From JAUIET01 sp039111475 (GTDB lineage Bacteria > Pseudomonadota > Gammaproteobacteria > Pseudomonadales > JAUIET01), in the NCBI GenBank assembly GCA_039111475.1, contig JBCCIP010000021.1, forward strand, positions 31,760 to 95,759: 64,000 nucleotides of DNA, written 5' to 3'. The number at the start of each line of letters is the position of its first letter. The stretch's first letter is position 1. The notes under the pieces were generated by a model that was not told the origin of the DNA, did no database searches, and saw only the letters and a list, made by a program, of their open reading frames with translations. Positions 1 to 8,075 of the stretch are shown here, in pieces. The translations under genes were made by a program, and so were the position numbers.

Positions 1-1150
1 CGGCAATAACCGCTACGTCGTTCATGCGCAAATCGGAAGGAATATAATCCACTGGGTATACGGACGTTTTGAGAAATTGAAATCCGAGCAGTGATTCCAA
101 GGTAGCGACCAAATCTGGCAGACTGATGCTGAGAATGCAGCCCAGTAATACGCCCAGGCCGGTACCGACTACCGCAATGATCACGCCGTGTATCAGGAAG
201 ATCTTTAGAATTTCGCTGGTACCAGCACCCAGGGTCTTAAGTATGGCAATGTCTTCACGTTTGTCCGTTACAACCATTACCAGTGACGATACAACATTGA
301 ACAACGCTACCGCGATCACCATAAAGATCATCAGTGTTACCAGGCGTCGTGACATTTGAATGGCTTGAAACAAATTGCCGTGAAGCTGTCGCCAATCTCT
401 GGCGTAATACCCTGGTGGTAGCTGCTGAATAATGTCCCAACTAATTTCCCTGCTTTTGAATACATCCCGCGTTTGCGCACGAACGCCCTGCACAGCGTCG
501 CCCACTTTCAGCAATTTTTGGCCGGCTGCGAGAGGAATGATGACTAACTCCTGATCGATGGTGGTGCCGGTATGAAATATGGCGGACAGTGTGAAACTCG
601 CCACAGCCGGGCGCGAGCCGTTGTTTGCGCTGACAGTTGATGGAACAATCAAGCGAACTTTTTCACCCAGACCGACGTTCAATCGCGAGGCAATTTCAGT
701 ACTTAACGCGACTGCTTTATCGTTGCTGGCAAGCGTAAGAAACGCGCCCTCTACTACGTAGCTATCAATTGATGTCAGAGAACGCTCCAGTTCAGCATCC
801 ACACTATGAACTTTTACTGCCTCAACTTCGCGACCAGCACTCACCAGAGCATCCAGACTAATAAACGGTGCTGTGTTCACAATATCAGGGTGTTGCGCGA
901 TTACGTCGCGCAAGATTTGCCACTCACGAATAGGCTCGCCTGATACCACCATCGTGTGAGGCACAAGGTTCAGAATTCGGTTTTGCAGCTCTTTTTCGAA
1001 ACCATTCATTACCGACAAAACGGTCACCAGCATCGCTACACCCAATACCAGGCCGGCAACCGAAATACGCGATAGAAATGCGACCAGCATGCCACCACGC
1101 TTTTCCGAGGCATAGCGCAGGCCGACAAATACAGGCAGCGAATGTATCAT
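1..1150 (-). CDS. lolE: Lipoprotein-releasing ABC transporter permease LolE-type (partial, C-terminus beyond the left edge)
   Basis: Second LolC/LolE-family inner-membrane permease of the system that releases outer-membrane lipoproteins to LolA. The reading frame stays open from an ATG at 1150 to the window edge, so the C-terminus is missing. The N-terminus (MIHSLPVFVGLRYASEKRGG) and the following segment VLSVMNGFEKELQNRIL closely resemble the start of the upstream permease. They are followed by a periplasmic domain and FtsX-like membrane segments with the LVMVVTDKREDIAILKTLGA signature. The start ATG overlaps the lolD stop in an ATGA arrangement, implying translational coupling. LolE rather than LolC is assigned from its third position in the operon. 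Confidence 0.9.
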   Translation of the reverse strand, partial: MIHSLPVFVGLRYASEKRGGMLVAFLSRISVAGLVLGVAMLVTVLSVMNGFEKELQNRILNLVPHTMVVSGEPIREWQILRDVIAQHPDIVNTAPFISLDALVSAGREVEAVKVHSVDAELERSLTSIDSYVVEGAFLTLASNDKAVALSTEIASRLNVGLGEKVRLIVPSTVSANNGSRPAVASFTLSAIFHTGTTIDQELVIIPLAAGQKLLKVGDAVQGVRAQTRDVFKSREISWDIIQQLPPGYYARDWRQLHGNLFQAIQMSRRLVTLMIFMVIAVALFNVVSSLVMVVTDKREDIAILKTLGAGTSEILKIFLIHGVIIAVVGTGLGVLLGCILSISLPDLVATLESLLGFQFLKTSVYPVDYIPSDLRMNDVAVIA

Positions 1151-1851
1151 TCCGTGAGCTGTCCATCGACCAGCGTTAACACCCGGTCCATGGTTTTAGC
1201 CAAATTATGGTCATGCGTGACCGTGACAAAACTGGACTGAGAAACTTCATTGAGATTGCGCATTAATGCCTGGATGCGTTGCCCTGTGTTTTCGTCGAGA
1301 TTACCCGTGGGCTCGTCCATCAATACACAGGCGGGCTTGGTAACCAGTGCTCTTGCAATTGCCACGCGTTGACGCTCACCGCCAGACAGCTCGGCAGGCT
1401 TGTGTGCCATGCGCTCTTTCAAGCCCACGGCATCCAATAACTCCTCGGCGGCTATGCGCACCATCTTCAGCGAGGTTTTACGCATTAACAGCGGCATTGA
1501 CACATTTTCCAGCGCAGTGAATTCGCCCAACAAATGATGAAACTGATAAACAAAACCCAAAAATTCGTTACGCATCGCTCCTCTAGCGTTTTCGCTGAGA
1601 CTGGTGATATCGGTATTATTAACCAGCACCTGACCTGAACTGGGTAAATCCAAACCGCCCAGCATATTCAACAAGGTTGTTTTGCCAGAACCTGAGGCGC
1701 CCACTATGGCAATTCTCTCACCTTTTCTTAGTGCGAAATTGATATCTTTTAGTACATGCAAGTCTTCACCTACCTGGGGGTAGGCCTTGTTCAGTTTCCT
1801 GCATTGCAATATCGACGAACCATCTTGCTCTTCATACTCCGATTCATTCAT
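1147..1851 (-). CDS. lolD: Lipoprotein-releasing ABC transporter ATP-binding protein LolD
   Basis: ATPase subunit that powers lipoprotein extraction from the inner membrane. The 234-residue protein has Walker A GASGSGKTT, the ABC signature LSGGERQR, Walker B CVLMDEPTGNLD and a switch histidine in VTVTHD. Its length is typical of LolD. It starts 8 bp inside the 3' end of the upstream permease gene and overlaps the next permease by 4 bp, so the three form one translationally coupled unit. The family also contains MacB-like and FtsE-like ATPases; the two flanking LolC/E-type permeases decide for LolD. Confidence 0.95.
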   Translation of the reverse strand: MNESEYEEQDGSSILQCRKLNKAYPQVGEDLHVLKDINFALRKGERIAIVGASGSGKTTLLNMLGGLDLPSSGQVLVNNTDITSLSENARGAMRNEFLGFVYQFHHLLGEFTALENVSMPLLMRKTSLKMVRIAAEELLDAVGLKERMAHKPAELSGGERQRVAIARALVTKPACVLMDEPTGNLDENTGQRIQALMRNLNEVSQSSFVTVTHDHNLAKTMDRVLTLVDGQLTE

Positions 1852-3091
1852 AACGTAAAACCTCAGCGGCTTCTATGCTCGACGCCTTCCACGCTGGATA
1901 CAGCGCTGCCAGAACACTTAATGCGAACGACGCGCCGCTGATCAGCAACACGTCACTCGCTCTTACAAGAGACGGCATATGGACAATTTGAAACACAGAG
2001 GGGTCGAACAATTGCTGACTAAATGCGCTTTCAATTCCAGCGACAATTTCGCTCACATTCAGAGCCATCAGAACGCCTACCACTGTACCAGTGACCACTC
2101 CAATTAGGCCTATTAAACTTCCCTGGGTGAGAAAAATGGCTACAACAGGCCTCGCTCGCATACCCATGGTGCGAAGTACGGCAATGGCTGCGCGTTTGTC
2201 AGCGACCATCATGACCACAATAGACACGATGTTAAAAGCGGCCACCACCACCACAATCATAAGCAGCAAACCCATCACCCGTTTTTCCATGGCAATGGCC
2301 TGAAACAATCCACCTTGCGCTTGACTCCAGTCGCGCACTTCAAAATCATCACCTAGTTGGCGACGCCAGCGTTGTCCAAACTCAGGCGCCTGAAACAAAT
2401 TACGCAGTTTTACGCGCAGCCCGTCGACCTTATTTCCTTTCTGATACAACTTGCCGGCATCGTTTATGTGAATAAAAACAGTGCTTGAATCAACTTCGGC
2501 GCCAACATCAAATACACCAACAACCGTAAACCGCTTCACCCTGGGAAATATGCCTAATGGCGTAATCGCAATTTGAGGCAGAGTCAGCGACAGAGCGTCT
2601 CCAACAGACAACCCCAAATGATTCGCCGTAACCGAGCCAATAATCACGCCAAAACTGCCATTGACCAGCTCTTCCAGCGCGCCACTCACCATCTGATATT
2701 GAAGCTCGGCAACAGCCGTTTCCTGAACAGGATCCACGCCGGTTACTTGCACACCACGCACCAGCCCTGGCACGCTAAGCATCGCTTTTCCCGCAACATA
2801 AGGTGCTAAGCCGGCGACTTCAGGGTCTGTTAAAAGTTGTCGCGACAATCGCTGAATCGATGTGGAATCCATGCCTTGGTCTTGCTCAATCGTTAGATGC
2901 GCAATAGCGCTGAGCGTGCGATTTCTGATCTCTGCTTCGAAACCGTTCATCACAGAAATCACAACAATCAATACTGCGACACCCAGCGTTAAGCCAAGCA
3001 GGGACAGCATCGAGATAAACGACACAAATTGATTTCTGCGGCGTGCACGCGTGTAACGTGCGCCGATATACACTGATAATGGACGGAACAT
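1844..3091 (-). CDS. lolC: Lipoprotein-releasing ABC transporter permease LolC-type
   Basis: Inner-membrane permease of the lipoprotein-releasing complex. An N-terminal transmembrane segment around residues 20-45 precedes a large periplasmic domain and three C-terminal membrane segments of the FtsX type, with MVADKRAAIAVLRTMGM between the second and third quarters. The segment VISVMNGFEAEIRNRTLSAI is the conserved LolC/E N-terminal motif. I start at the ATG at 3091 (MFRPLSVYIGARYTRARR), which matches family N-termini; a TTG 21 bases upstream is in frame but unlikely. It is the first gene of the lol operon and is divergent from the PilZ-like gene, with about 100 bp between starts for two promoters. 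Confidence 0.92.
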   Translation of the reverse strand: MFRPLSVYIGARYTRARRRNQFVSFISMLSLLGLTLGVAVLIVVISVMNGFEAEIRNRTLSAIAHLTIEQDQGMDSTSIQRLSRQLLTDPEVAGLAPYVAGKAMLSVPGLVRGVQVTGVDPVQETAVAELQYQMVSGALEELVNGSFGVIIGSVTANHLGLSVGDALSLTLPQIAITPLGIFPRVKRFTVVGVFDVGAEVDSSTVFIHINDAGKLYQKGNKVDGLRVKLRNLFQAPEFGQRWRRQLGDDFEVRDWSQAQGGLFQAIAMEKRVMGLLLMIVVVVAAFNIVSIVVMMVADKRAAIAVLRTMGMRARPVVAIFLTQGSLIGLIGVVTGTVVGVLMALNVSEIVAGIESAFSQQLFDPSVFQIVHMPSLVRASDVLLISGASFALSVLAALYPAWKASSIEAAEVLRYE

Positions 3092-3193
3092 GCTGCTATT
3101 TAACCACAGCAACGCGGACTGACAGACGCCTATTTGGTGAAAGTGCCAGAATCTACCAGTAAATGTTGCTCAGCGCACTCTACAATTAGCACT

Positions 3194-3754
3194 ATGGATG
3201 AACAGCGGCACTTTTTCAGAATCAATGACACCGCCTGGGTTGATTACCGGCGCATCAAACACGCGCAATTAAGCGGCAGCGCGTCTACTCACTTCACGTC
3301 AGGCGAAGAATGCGAACTGGCAAGCGAGTTACAACGGCTTGACGGCGAAAGCGCGGCACAATTGCATGCTATAGCGGAACGCGATGCCGAATTAGCTAGC
3401 TACCTTCGAATCCAAAGCCAGAAGATTGAGCTGATCGCCAGATCGCTTATCGGCACTCAGCAGAGCGATGACACGCTGCTGCAAGAAATTATTGTAAGTG
3501 AAGCCGGTATGCAGTTTTTAAGCCAGGAACAACTAAAGCCCGGGCAATGGATAGCCGTGCGAGTTGTCCTGAAGAGCGAACCGCTGGTGTTTCACTGCTT
3601 TGCCGAAGTACAGGCTTGCGAGCCCTGCGCTGGCGAGGATGGGCGGTGGATAGTGAATTCAGAATTTGGCTGGCGCGACGAGCACGACCGGGATTTGCTG
3701 GCGGGTCACGTACTGCGAGAGCAGGCGAAGCAAAGACGTTTATTAAAGGCCTGA
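3194..3754 (+). CDS. PilZ-domain protein, possible c-di-GMP receptor
   Basis: A 186-residue cytoplasmic protein with a split PilZ signature. The N-terminal RxxxR motif is RHFFR (residues 5-9). After a Glu/Ala-rich helical insert of roughly 70 residues comes IVSEAGMQF (from about residue 100), which matches the [D/N]xSxxG motif except that the first position is Ile. A beta-rich stretch and a final helix ending QAKQRRLLKA follow. PilZ domains bind cyclic di-GMP; the altered second motif leaves ligand binding uncertain. The ATG at 3194 is chosen because MDEQRHFFRIND is the family-like N-terminus; an upstream in-frame start would add 20 residues of low-quality sequence. The gene lies 4 bp before the next gene. 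Confidence 0.75.
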   Translation: MDEQRHFFRINDTAWVDYRRIKHAQLSGSASTHFTSGEECELASELQRLDGESAAQLHAIAERDAELASYLRIQSQKIELIARSLIGTQQSDDTLLQEIIVSEAGMQFLSQEQLKPGQWIAVRVVLKSEPLVFHCFAEVQACEPCAGEDGRWIVNSEFGWRDEHDRDLLAGHVLREQAKQRRLLKA

Positions 3755-3758
3755 GGTC

Positions 3759-4064
3759 ATGTATTTGATTGTTGCGCTACTACGAACAACCTTGCTGGCA
3801 ATGCTGTTGATTCCGTTTACTGCGCTCGCCGAACAAATCAAGATTCCGGTTGGCGAGCAGCACAAAGAACTCAATCACATAGATAGGCCGCGACGCGGCC
3901 AGAGCAAAGAACAAGTAACACAACAACATGGCGAACCTGTTCAGCGTTATGCGGCCCGCGGGCAACCACCTATTTCACGCTGGGAGTACCCAGGTTTCAT
4001 TGTGTACTTCGAACACGGACATGTTATCCATTCCGTGATTAAGCACCGGCCGGAAGCTAACTAG
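3759..4064 (+). CDS. Small exported conserved protein, SmpA/OmlA-like motif
   Basis: A 101-residue protein with a cleavable signal peptide (hydrophobic LLRTTLLAMLLIPFTALA, cleavage likely before EQIKIP). The mature part contains RGQSKEQVTQQHGEPVQR, the same pattern as the start of SmpA/BamE-like domains, then RWEYPGFIVYFEHGHVIHSV. I recall this arrangement as a small gammaproteobacterial conserved family of unknown function. It starts 4 bp after the PilZ-like gene and is probably co-transcribed with it. The last base of its stop codon is also the first base of the inverted repeat at 4064-4190. No enzymatic function should be assigned. Confidence 0.7.
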   Translation: MYLIVALLRTTLLAMLLIPFTALAEQIKIPVGEQHKELNHIDRPRRGQSKEQVTQQHGEPVQRYAARGQPPISRWEYPGFIVYFEHGHVIHSVIKHRPEAN

Positions 4065-4190
4065 TACCCCGACACAGATATTTTGACCACTTCAGCGCTC
4101 CCATGGTGCTCTGCAGCTGCAGTGCGCAGCAAATGGCCTTAATCCTTTGCAAGCACTGCAACGCGGCTGCGGGTTGCTGTGTCGGGGCAC
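4064..4190. repeat. Nested inverted-repeat element between convergent genes
   Basis: Outer arms CCCCGACACAG (4067-4077) and CTGTGTCGGGG (4177-4187) are perfect complements; including flanks (4064-4077 and 4177-4190) 13 of 14 bases match. Inside, GCAGC (4113-4117) pairs with GCTGC (4166-4170), TGCAGTGC (4118-4125) with GCACTGCA (4153-4160), and GCAAA (4129-4133) with TTTGC (4146-4150), around a 12-base loop. The gene stops on the two sides are at 4064 and 4195. It could be a bidirectional terminator, a small miniature element, or a structured RNA; no T-tract follows the arms. Confidence 0.7.
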
Positions 4191-4194
4191 TGGA

Positions 4195-4443
4195 TCAATC
4201 TTTAGGTCTATTGGATGCGTCGTAGAACTGCGCGCTCGATTCTTTAACCGTACTGTTTGTCTTCGCTATTTCGACATCACATTTCGAAGGGTCGCCACCG
4301 CATATTTCACACTCGGTATCCAGACCCAGTGCTGCAATGCCGCCACAAGATCCACTAATGGGTTTGCGGCCCATAATAACGCCAATAGCCATTGCAGCTA
4401 CGACAGTCAGCATTACCAATAAAGTAATCAAAGCCGTGATCAT
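4195..4443 (-). CDS. nqrM: Na+-NQR maturation protein NqrM (DUF539)
   Basis: An 82-residue protein with one N-terminal membrane helix (about residues 3-24) and a cysteine cluster GSCGGIAALG...CEICGGDPSKC that is the NqrM/DUF539 signature. NqrM is needed for assembly of the Na+-translocating NADH:quinone reductase, probably by delivering iron to the NqrD/NqrE site. Four cysteines lie in the motif region (residues 33, 45, 48, 55 approximately). The gene overlaps the end of apbE by 4 bp (ATGA), making it the last gene of the nqr-apbE-nqrM transcription unit. Its stop lies next to the inverted-repeat element. Confidence 0.93.
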   Translation of the reverse strand: MITALITLLVMLTVVAAMAIGVIMGRKPISGSCGGIAALGLDTECEICGGDPSKCDVEIAKTNSTVKESSAQFYDASNRPKD

Positions 4444-5504
4444 TTGGCACCTCCCGGTAAGCCTTCAGTATACTCGGAATACGCTGTGCTTTCGCTAGCT
4501 ACAAAAGACTCACCGTCGCGAATAATAAAGAAAGCGGCCAATTCCTGCTGTTCTGCCAACATCAAGCCCTGCTCCGGTCCAAGCACGTTTAACGCGGTGG
4601 CCCAGGCGTCGGCTTCCGCAGCACTATCAGCAATCACACTGACAGATGCCAGTGTGTGTGCAACGGGATAGCCACTGCGTGGGTCTAGGGTATGGGAATA
4701 ACGCGTACCTTCTACATCAAAATAATTACGATAATCCCCTGAGGTTGCGATGGATTTATGCTTCAGCATAACGCCGCTGTACGCTTGCCTGCGGCTCTGC
4801 ACGGGCGTTTCAATACCAATAACCCAATGGTTGCCGTTCTTGTTCACGCCACTGGCTCGCAGCTCTCCACCTACCTCGACCAGAAAGTTTCGCACGCCAA
4901 CTTTGATCAAGGCCAACGCCACCCGGTCAACCGCATAGCCTTTAGCGATTGCAGAAAGATCCAATTGCACGGCATGATGAACCAATAACTCTCTTTCCTT
5001 CGCATCTAGCTCTATTCGGTCCATCCCGGTGCGTTCAAGCAAGGAGTCTATCTTTGTTTGCTCTGGTACTTTAGCTGGTGAGTCAGAGTTGCCAAATCCC
5101 CACAGGGCCACCAGGGGTCCTACGGTTACGTCAAACGCGCCGCCACTGCTTTGACTAATGTCTTTTGCGATTTGCAGCACCGCAAACAAGGGCGCAGATA
5201 ATCGATATCGGCCCGGGCCAGCAGCATTGATACGATTCAGTTCAGAATCTGACTTATAAGTAGACATGCTCTGATCAATATCGGAAAGCAAATGCGCAAT
5301 CTTACTCACCGCTTGCTGTTGCTCTGATGTTTCCAGTGCCTCAGCAACTTGGACAGACCATGTAGTGCCCATGATGTGGCCACTGAAGACTTGGTGAGGC
5401 TGCCCGCCACTACAAGACTGCAACAGCAGCAAAAGCAAAAAAGCCAGAACACAACGTTCTGGCTTTTTGAAGTTTGCTGCGCGTAGCTGGCTAACCAAAT
5501 TCAT
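4440..5504 (-). CDS. apbE: FAD:protein FMN transferase ApbE, lipoprotein
   Basis: Flavin transferase that attaches FMN covalently to threonines of NqrB and NqrC. The hydrophobic N-terminus ends in a lipobox LLLQSC, so the mature protein is probably a periplasmic lipoprotein. ApbE motifs are present in order: SGGAFDVTVGPLVALWGFG, LDLSAIAKGYAVDRVA, a WVIGIE segment, IATSGDYRNYF and HTLDPRSGYPV near the C-terminus. The ATG at 5504 (MNLVSQLRAANFKK) is preferred; it lies 14 bp inside the end of nqrF, while a start at 5540 would lengthen the cytoplasmic tail. Its position directly after nqrF fits its role on the NQR subunits. Confidence 0.93.
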   Translation of the reverse strand: MNLVSQLRAANFKKPERCVLAFLLLLLLQSCSGGQPHQVFSGHIMGTTWSVQVAEALETSEQQQAVSKIAHLLSDIDQSMSTYKSDSELNRINAAGPGRYRLSAPLFAVLQIAKDISQSSGGAFDVTVGPLVALWGFGNSDSPAKVPEQTKIDSLLERTGMDRIELDAKERELLVHHAVQLDLSAIAKGYAVDRVALALIKVGVRNFLVEVGGELRASGVNKNGNHWVIGIETPVQSRRQAYSGVMLKHKSIATSGDYRNYFDVEGTRYSHTLDPRSGYPVAHTLASVSVIADSAAEADAWATALNVLGPEQGLMLAEQQELAAFFIIRDGESFVASESTAYSEYTEGLPGGAK

Positions 5505-6723
5505 CGAGCAATATATTTTCTTTCTCAACGCCAAGCTCATCGAGCATGCTCAACACAGCCTTGTTCATCATCGGCGGACCGCACAGATAATACTCACAGT
5601 CTTCTGGCGCTGGGTGATCCTTCAAATAGTTATCCAACACCACCTGATGAATGAAACCCGTATATCCGTCCCAGTTATCTTCAGGCATCGGATCAGATAG
5701 CGCCACATGCCATTTGAAATTCTCAAATTGCTCATCCAGCGAATCAAAATCTTCAACGTAAAACATCTCGCGTAAGCTTCTAGCGCCATACCAGTAGGAG
5801 ATCTTGCGCGAGGAGCTCAATCGCTTTAATTGATCAAAAATGTGCGAACGCAATGGCGCCATGCCGGCACCACCACCGATGAATACCATCTCTGCCTGCG
5901 TGTCTTTTGCGAAGAACTCACCAAAAGGTCCAAACACTCTGACTTTATCACCTGGCTTCAGATCAAATACCCAAGACGACATCTCACCCGGCGGTATACC
6001 CTCACTACCCGGCGGTGGGGAGGCAATTCGGATGTTGAATTTGATGATGCCTTTTTCTTCTGGATAGTTTGCCATTGAGTAGGCGCGAATAACGGTTTCC
6101 TTAACTGTGGATACGTTTTCAAATACTTTGAACCGATCCCAGTCACCGCGATACTCATCAGGTATATCAAATGTTTTGTAATCGACGGTGTGCGGCGGCG
6201 CTTCAAGTTGCACGTAACCGCCAGCGCGGAAATCTACGCTTTCCCCTTCGGGGATTGCCAACACTAGCTCTTTAATGAACGTAGCCACATTATCGTTAGA
6301 AACAACCGTGGTTTCCCAACTTTTGACACCAAAAAACTCAGGATCAATTTGAATTTTCATGTCTTGCTTTACAGCAACCTGACAGCTCAATCGCCAATCA
6401 TCATTGGCTTCTCTGCGGGTGAAATGCCCTTCTTCGGTAGGCAGCATAGACCCGCCTCCATCCAAAACCTGACACTTGCATTGAGCACAGGTACCGCCAC
6501 CACCGCACGCTGACGATAAAAAGATGCCTTTGTCGGCCAGAGTTGTCAGCAGTTTACCGCCCGCCGGCACCGTTATTGCTCTGTCTGGGTCTTCGTTAAT
6601 CTCAATGGTCACATTGCCAGAACTCACGAACTGCGATCGGGCAGCAAGAATGACCAGCACCAACGTCATAACGACGGCCGTGAACATGCCGACACCCGTG
6701 ATAATTGTCCCAGTATCCATCAA
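5491..6723 (-). CDS. nqrF: Na+-NQR subunit F, NADH dehydrogenase with 2Fe-2S and FAD
   Basis: Electron-entry subunit of the sodium pump: oxidises NADH through FAD and a ferredoxin-type 2Fe-2S centre. Seen in order: an N-terminal membrane helix (about residues 7-27), a plant-type ferredoxin domain with Cys73, Cys79, Cys82 (CGGGGTCAQC) and Cys114 (RLSCQ), an FAD domain with RAYSMANYP, and an NADH domain with GGGAGMAPLRSHI and YYLCGPPMMN near the C-terminus. Length (410) is normal for NqrF. Two ATGs stand side by side at the start (MMD), so the true start may be one codon later. It is the sixth nqr gene. Confidence 0.97.
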   Translation of the reverse strand: MMDTGTIITGVGMFTAVVMTLVLVILAARSQFVSSGNVTIEINEDPDRAITVPAGGKLLTTLADKGIFLSSACGGGGTCAQCKCQVLDGGGSMLPTEEGHFTRREANDDWRLSCQVAVKQDMKIQIDPEFFGVKSWETTVVSNDNVATFIKELVLAIPEGESVDFRAGGYVQLEAPPHTVDYKTFDIPDEYRGDWDRFKVFENVSTVKETVIRAYSMANYPEEKGIIKFNIRIASPPPGSEGIPPGEMSSWVFDLKPGDKVRVFGPFGEFFAKDTQAEMVFIGGGAGMAPLRSHIFDQLKRLSSSRKISYWYGARSLREMFYVEDFDSLDEQFENFKWHVALSDPMPEDNWDGYTGFIHQVVLDNYLKDHPAPEDCEYYLCGPPMMNKAVLSMLDELGVEKENILLDEFG

Positions 6724-6755
6724 TCCTCTACCTTAAAGCGTGACTCTTTCGAACA

Positions 6756-7367
6756 TTACAACGCGATGCCACCAAATGACATAAAGCCAAGCGACATCAA
6801 ACCCACGGTAATAAATGTGATGCCCAGACCTTCCAGACCATCGGGAACATCACTGTATTTTAACTTTTCTCTGATTCCAGCCAACAAGACGATTGCCAGG
6901 GCCCAGCCTACACCGGAACCAAAACCATACACCGCGCTTTCACCGAACGAGTAATCTCTCTCAACCATTAGCAATGAGGCACCTAAAATTGCGCAGTTCA
7001 CGGTAATAAGAGGCAGAAAAACACCCAGAGCGTTGTACAAGGCCGGCATATACCGATCCAACACCATTTCAAGTATTTGAACCATTGCCGCAATCACGCC
7101 GATATAGCTAAGCAGCCCTAGAAACCCAAGGTCTACATCAGGTAAGCCGGCCCAGGCCAAGGCGCCTTCTTGCAATAGAAAGCCGTAGATTAAATTATTC
7201 AATGGCACTGTAATTGTCAGCACCACAACTACCGCAATTCCAAGACCTACCGCCGTTGCAATTTTCTTTGAAACGGCAATAAACGTGCACATGCCGAGAA
7301 AGAACGCCAGTGCAATATTCTCAACAAAAATCGCCTTAACCAGCAGGCTGAGATAATGCTCAAGCAT
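6756..7367 (-). CDS. nqrE: Na+-NQR subunit E, membrane protein
   Basis: Integral membrane subunit of the sodium pump with about six helices; NqrD and NqrE together hold an iron centre in the membrane and help form the ion path. The start at 7367 (MLEHYLSLLVKAIFVENIA) gives 203 residues, the usual length, and has a GGAGG-like ribosome site a few bases upstream; a longer frame would add 25 unrelated residues. FFLGMC and NCAILGA carry the conserved cysteines of the NqrD/NqrE family. It overlaps nqrD by 8 bp. Confidence 0.96.
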   Translation of the reverse strand: MLEHYLSLLVKAIFVENIALAFFLGMCTFIAVSKKIATAVGLGIAVVVVLTITVPLNNLIYGFLLQEGALAWAGLPDVDLGFLGLLSYIGVIAAMVQILEMVLDRYMPALYNALGVFLPLITVNCAILGASLLMVERDYSFGESAVYGFGSGVGWALAIVLLAGIREKLKYSDVPDGLEGLGITFITVGLMSLGFMSFGGIAL

Positions 7368-8028
7368 GATGTGCCTCCGTATGTGCTGATTGCGGCATGA
7401 TGTCGAAATCAGCCTCTTCAACTTGCTCTGGCTGATACGCACGCAACAACCAGATAAACAGACCTATGATGAAGAAGGCACTGGGCGGTAATAGTAACAA
7501 GCCATTCCCTTGATACCAGCCACCATCGGCAACCAGCGGAAAGATATTGATACCAAACAAACTGCCGGAACCAAACAGCTCGCGAATCACACCAACAAAA
7601 AGCAGCACTACGCTGTAGCCTAGCCCGTTCCCTACACCATCAAAAAAACTCGGCATCGGAGGATTTTTCATCGCAAACGCTTCAGCACGCCCCATCACGA
7701 TACAGTTAGTTATAATCAAACCAACAAAAACCGATAGCTGCTTACTAATTGCATACGCATAGGCCTGCAGAATTTGATCTACAACAATTACCAGCGACGC
7801 AATAATCGTCATTTGCACAATAATTCGTATGCTTGATGGAATATGGTTTCGTATCAGCGAAATGAACAAGTTTGAAAAAGCGCATACTGTTGTAAGTGCT
7901 ATACACATCACCATGGTTGTGTTCAAACTTGTGGTCACCGCCAATGCTGAGCAAATTCCAAGAATTTGCAAAGCAATGGGGTTGTTATTGAATATCGGTG
8001 ATATCAGCACGTCTTTGGTTTGTGACAT
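7360..8028 (-). CDS. nqrD: Na+-NQR subunit D, membrane protein
   Basis: Paralogue and partner of NqrE in the Rnf/Nqr membrane family. The 222-residue protein starts MSQTKDVLISPIFNNNPIAL, which is the standard NqrD N-terminus, and has about six hydrophobic helices with the motif ITNCIVMGRAEAFAM carrying a conserved cysteine. A short hydrophilic tail rich in Glu and His (HTEAHHA) ends the protein. It follows nqrC by 47 bp and overlaps nqrE by 8 bp. Assignment to Nqr rather than Rnf rests on the surrounding nqrABCF genes. Confidence 0.96.
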   Translation of the reverse strand: MSQTKDVLISPIFNNNPIALQILGICSALAVTTSLNTTMVMCIALTTVCAFSNLFISLIRNHIPSSIRIIVQMTIIASLVIVVDQILQAYAYAISKQLSVFVGLIITNCIVMGRAEAFAMKNPPMPSFFDGVGNGLGYSVVLLFVGVIRELFGSGSLFGINIFPLVADGGWYQGNGLLLLPPSAFFIIGLFIWLLRAYQPEQVEEADFDIMPQSAHTEAHHA

Positions 8029-8075
8029 CTACACGCTCTCCATCATTTTTTGTAAGTCAAAGTGTCGCATTTTAC

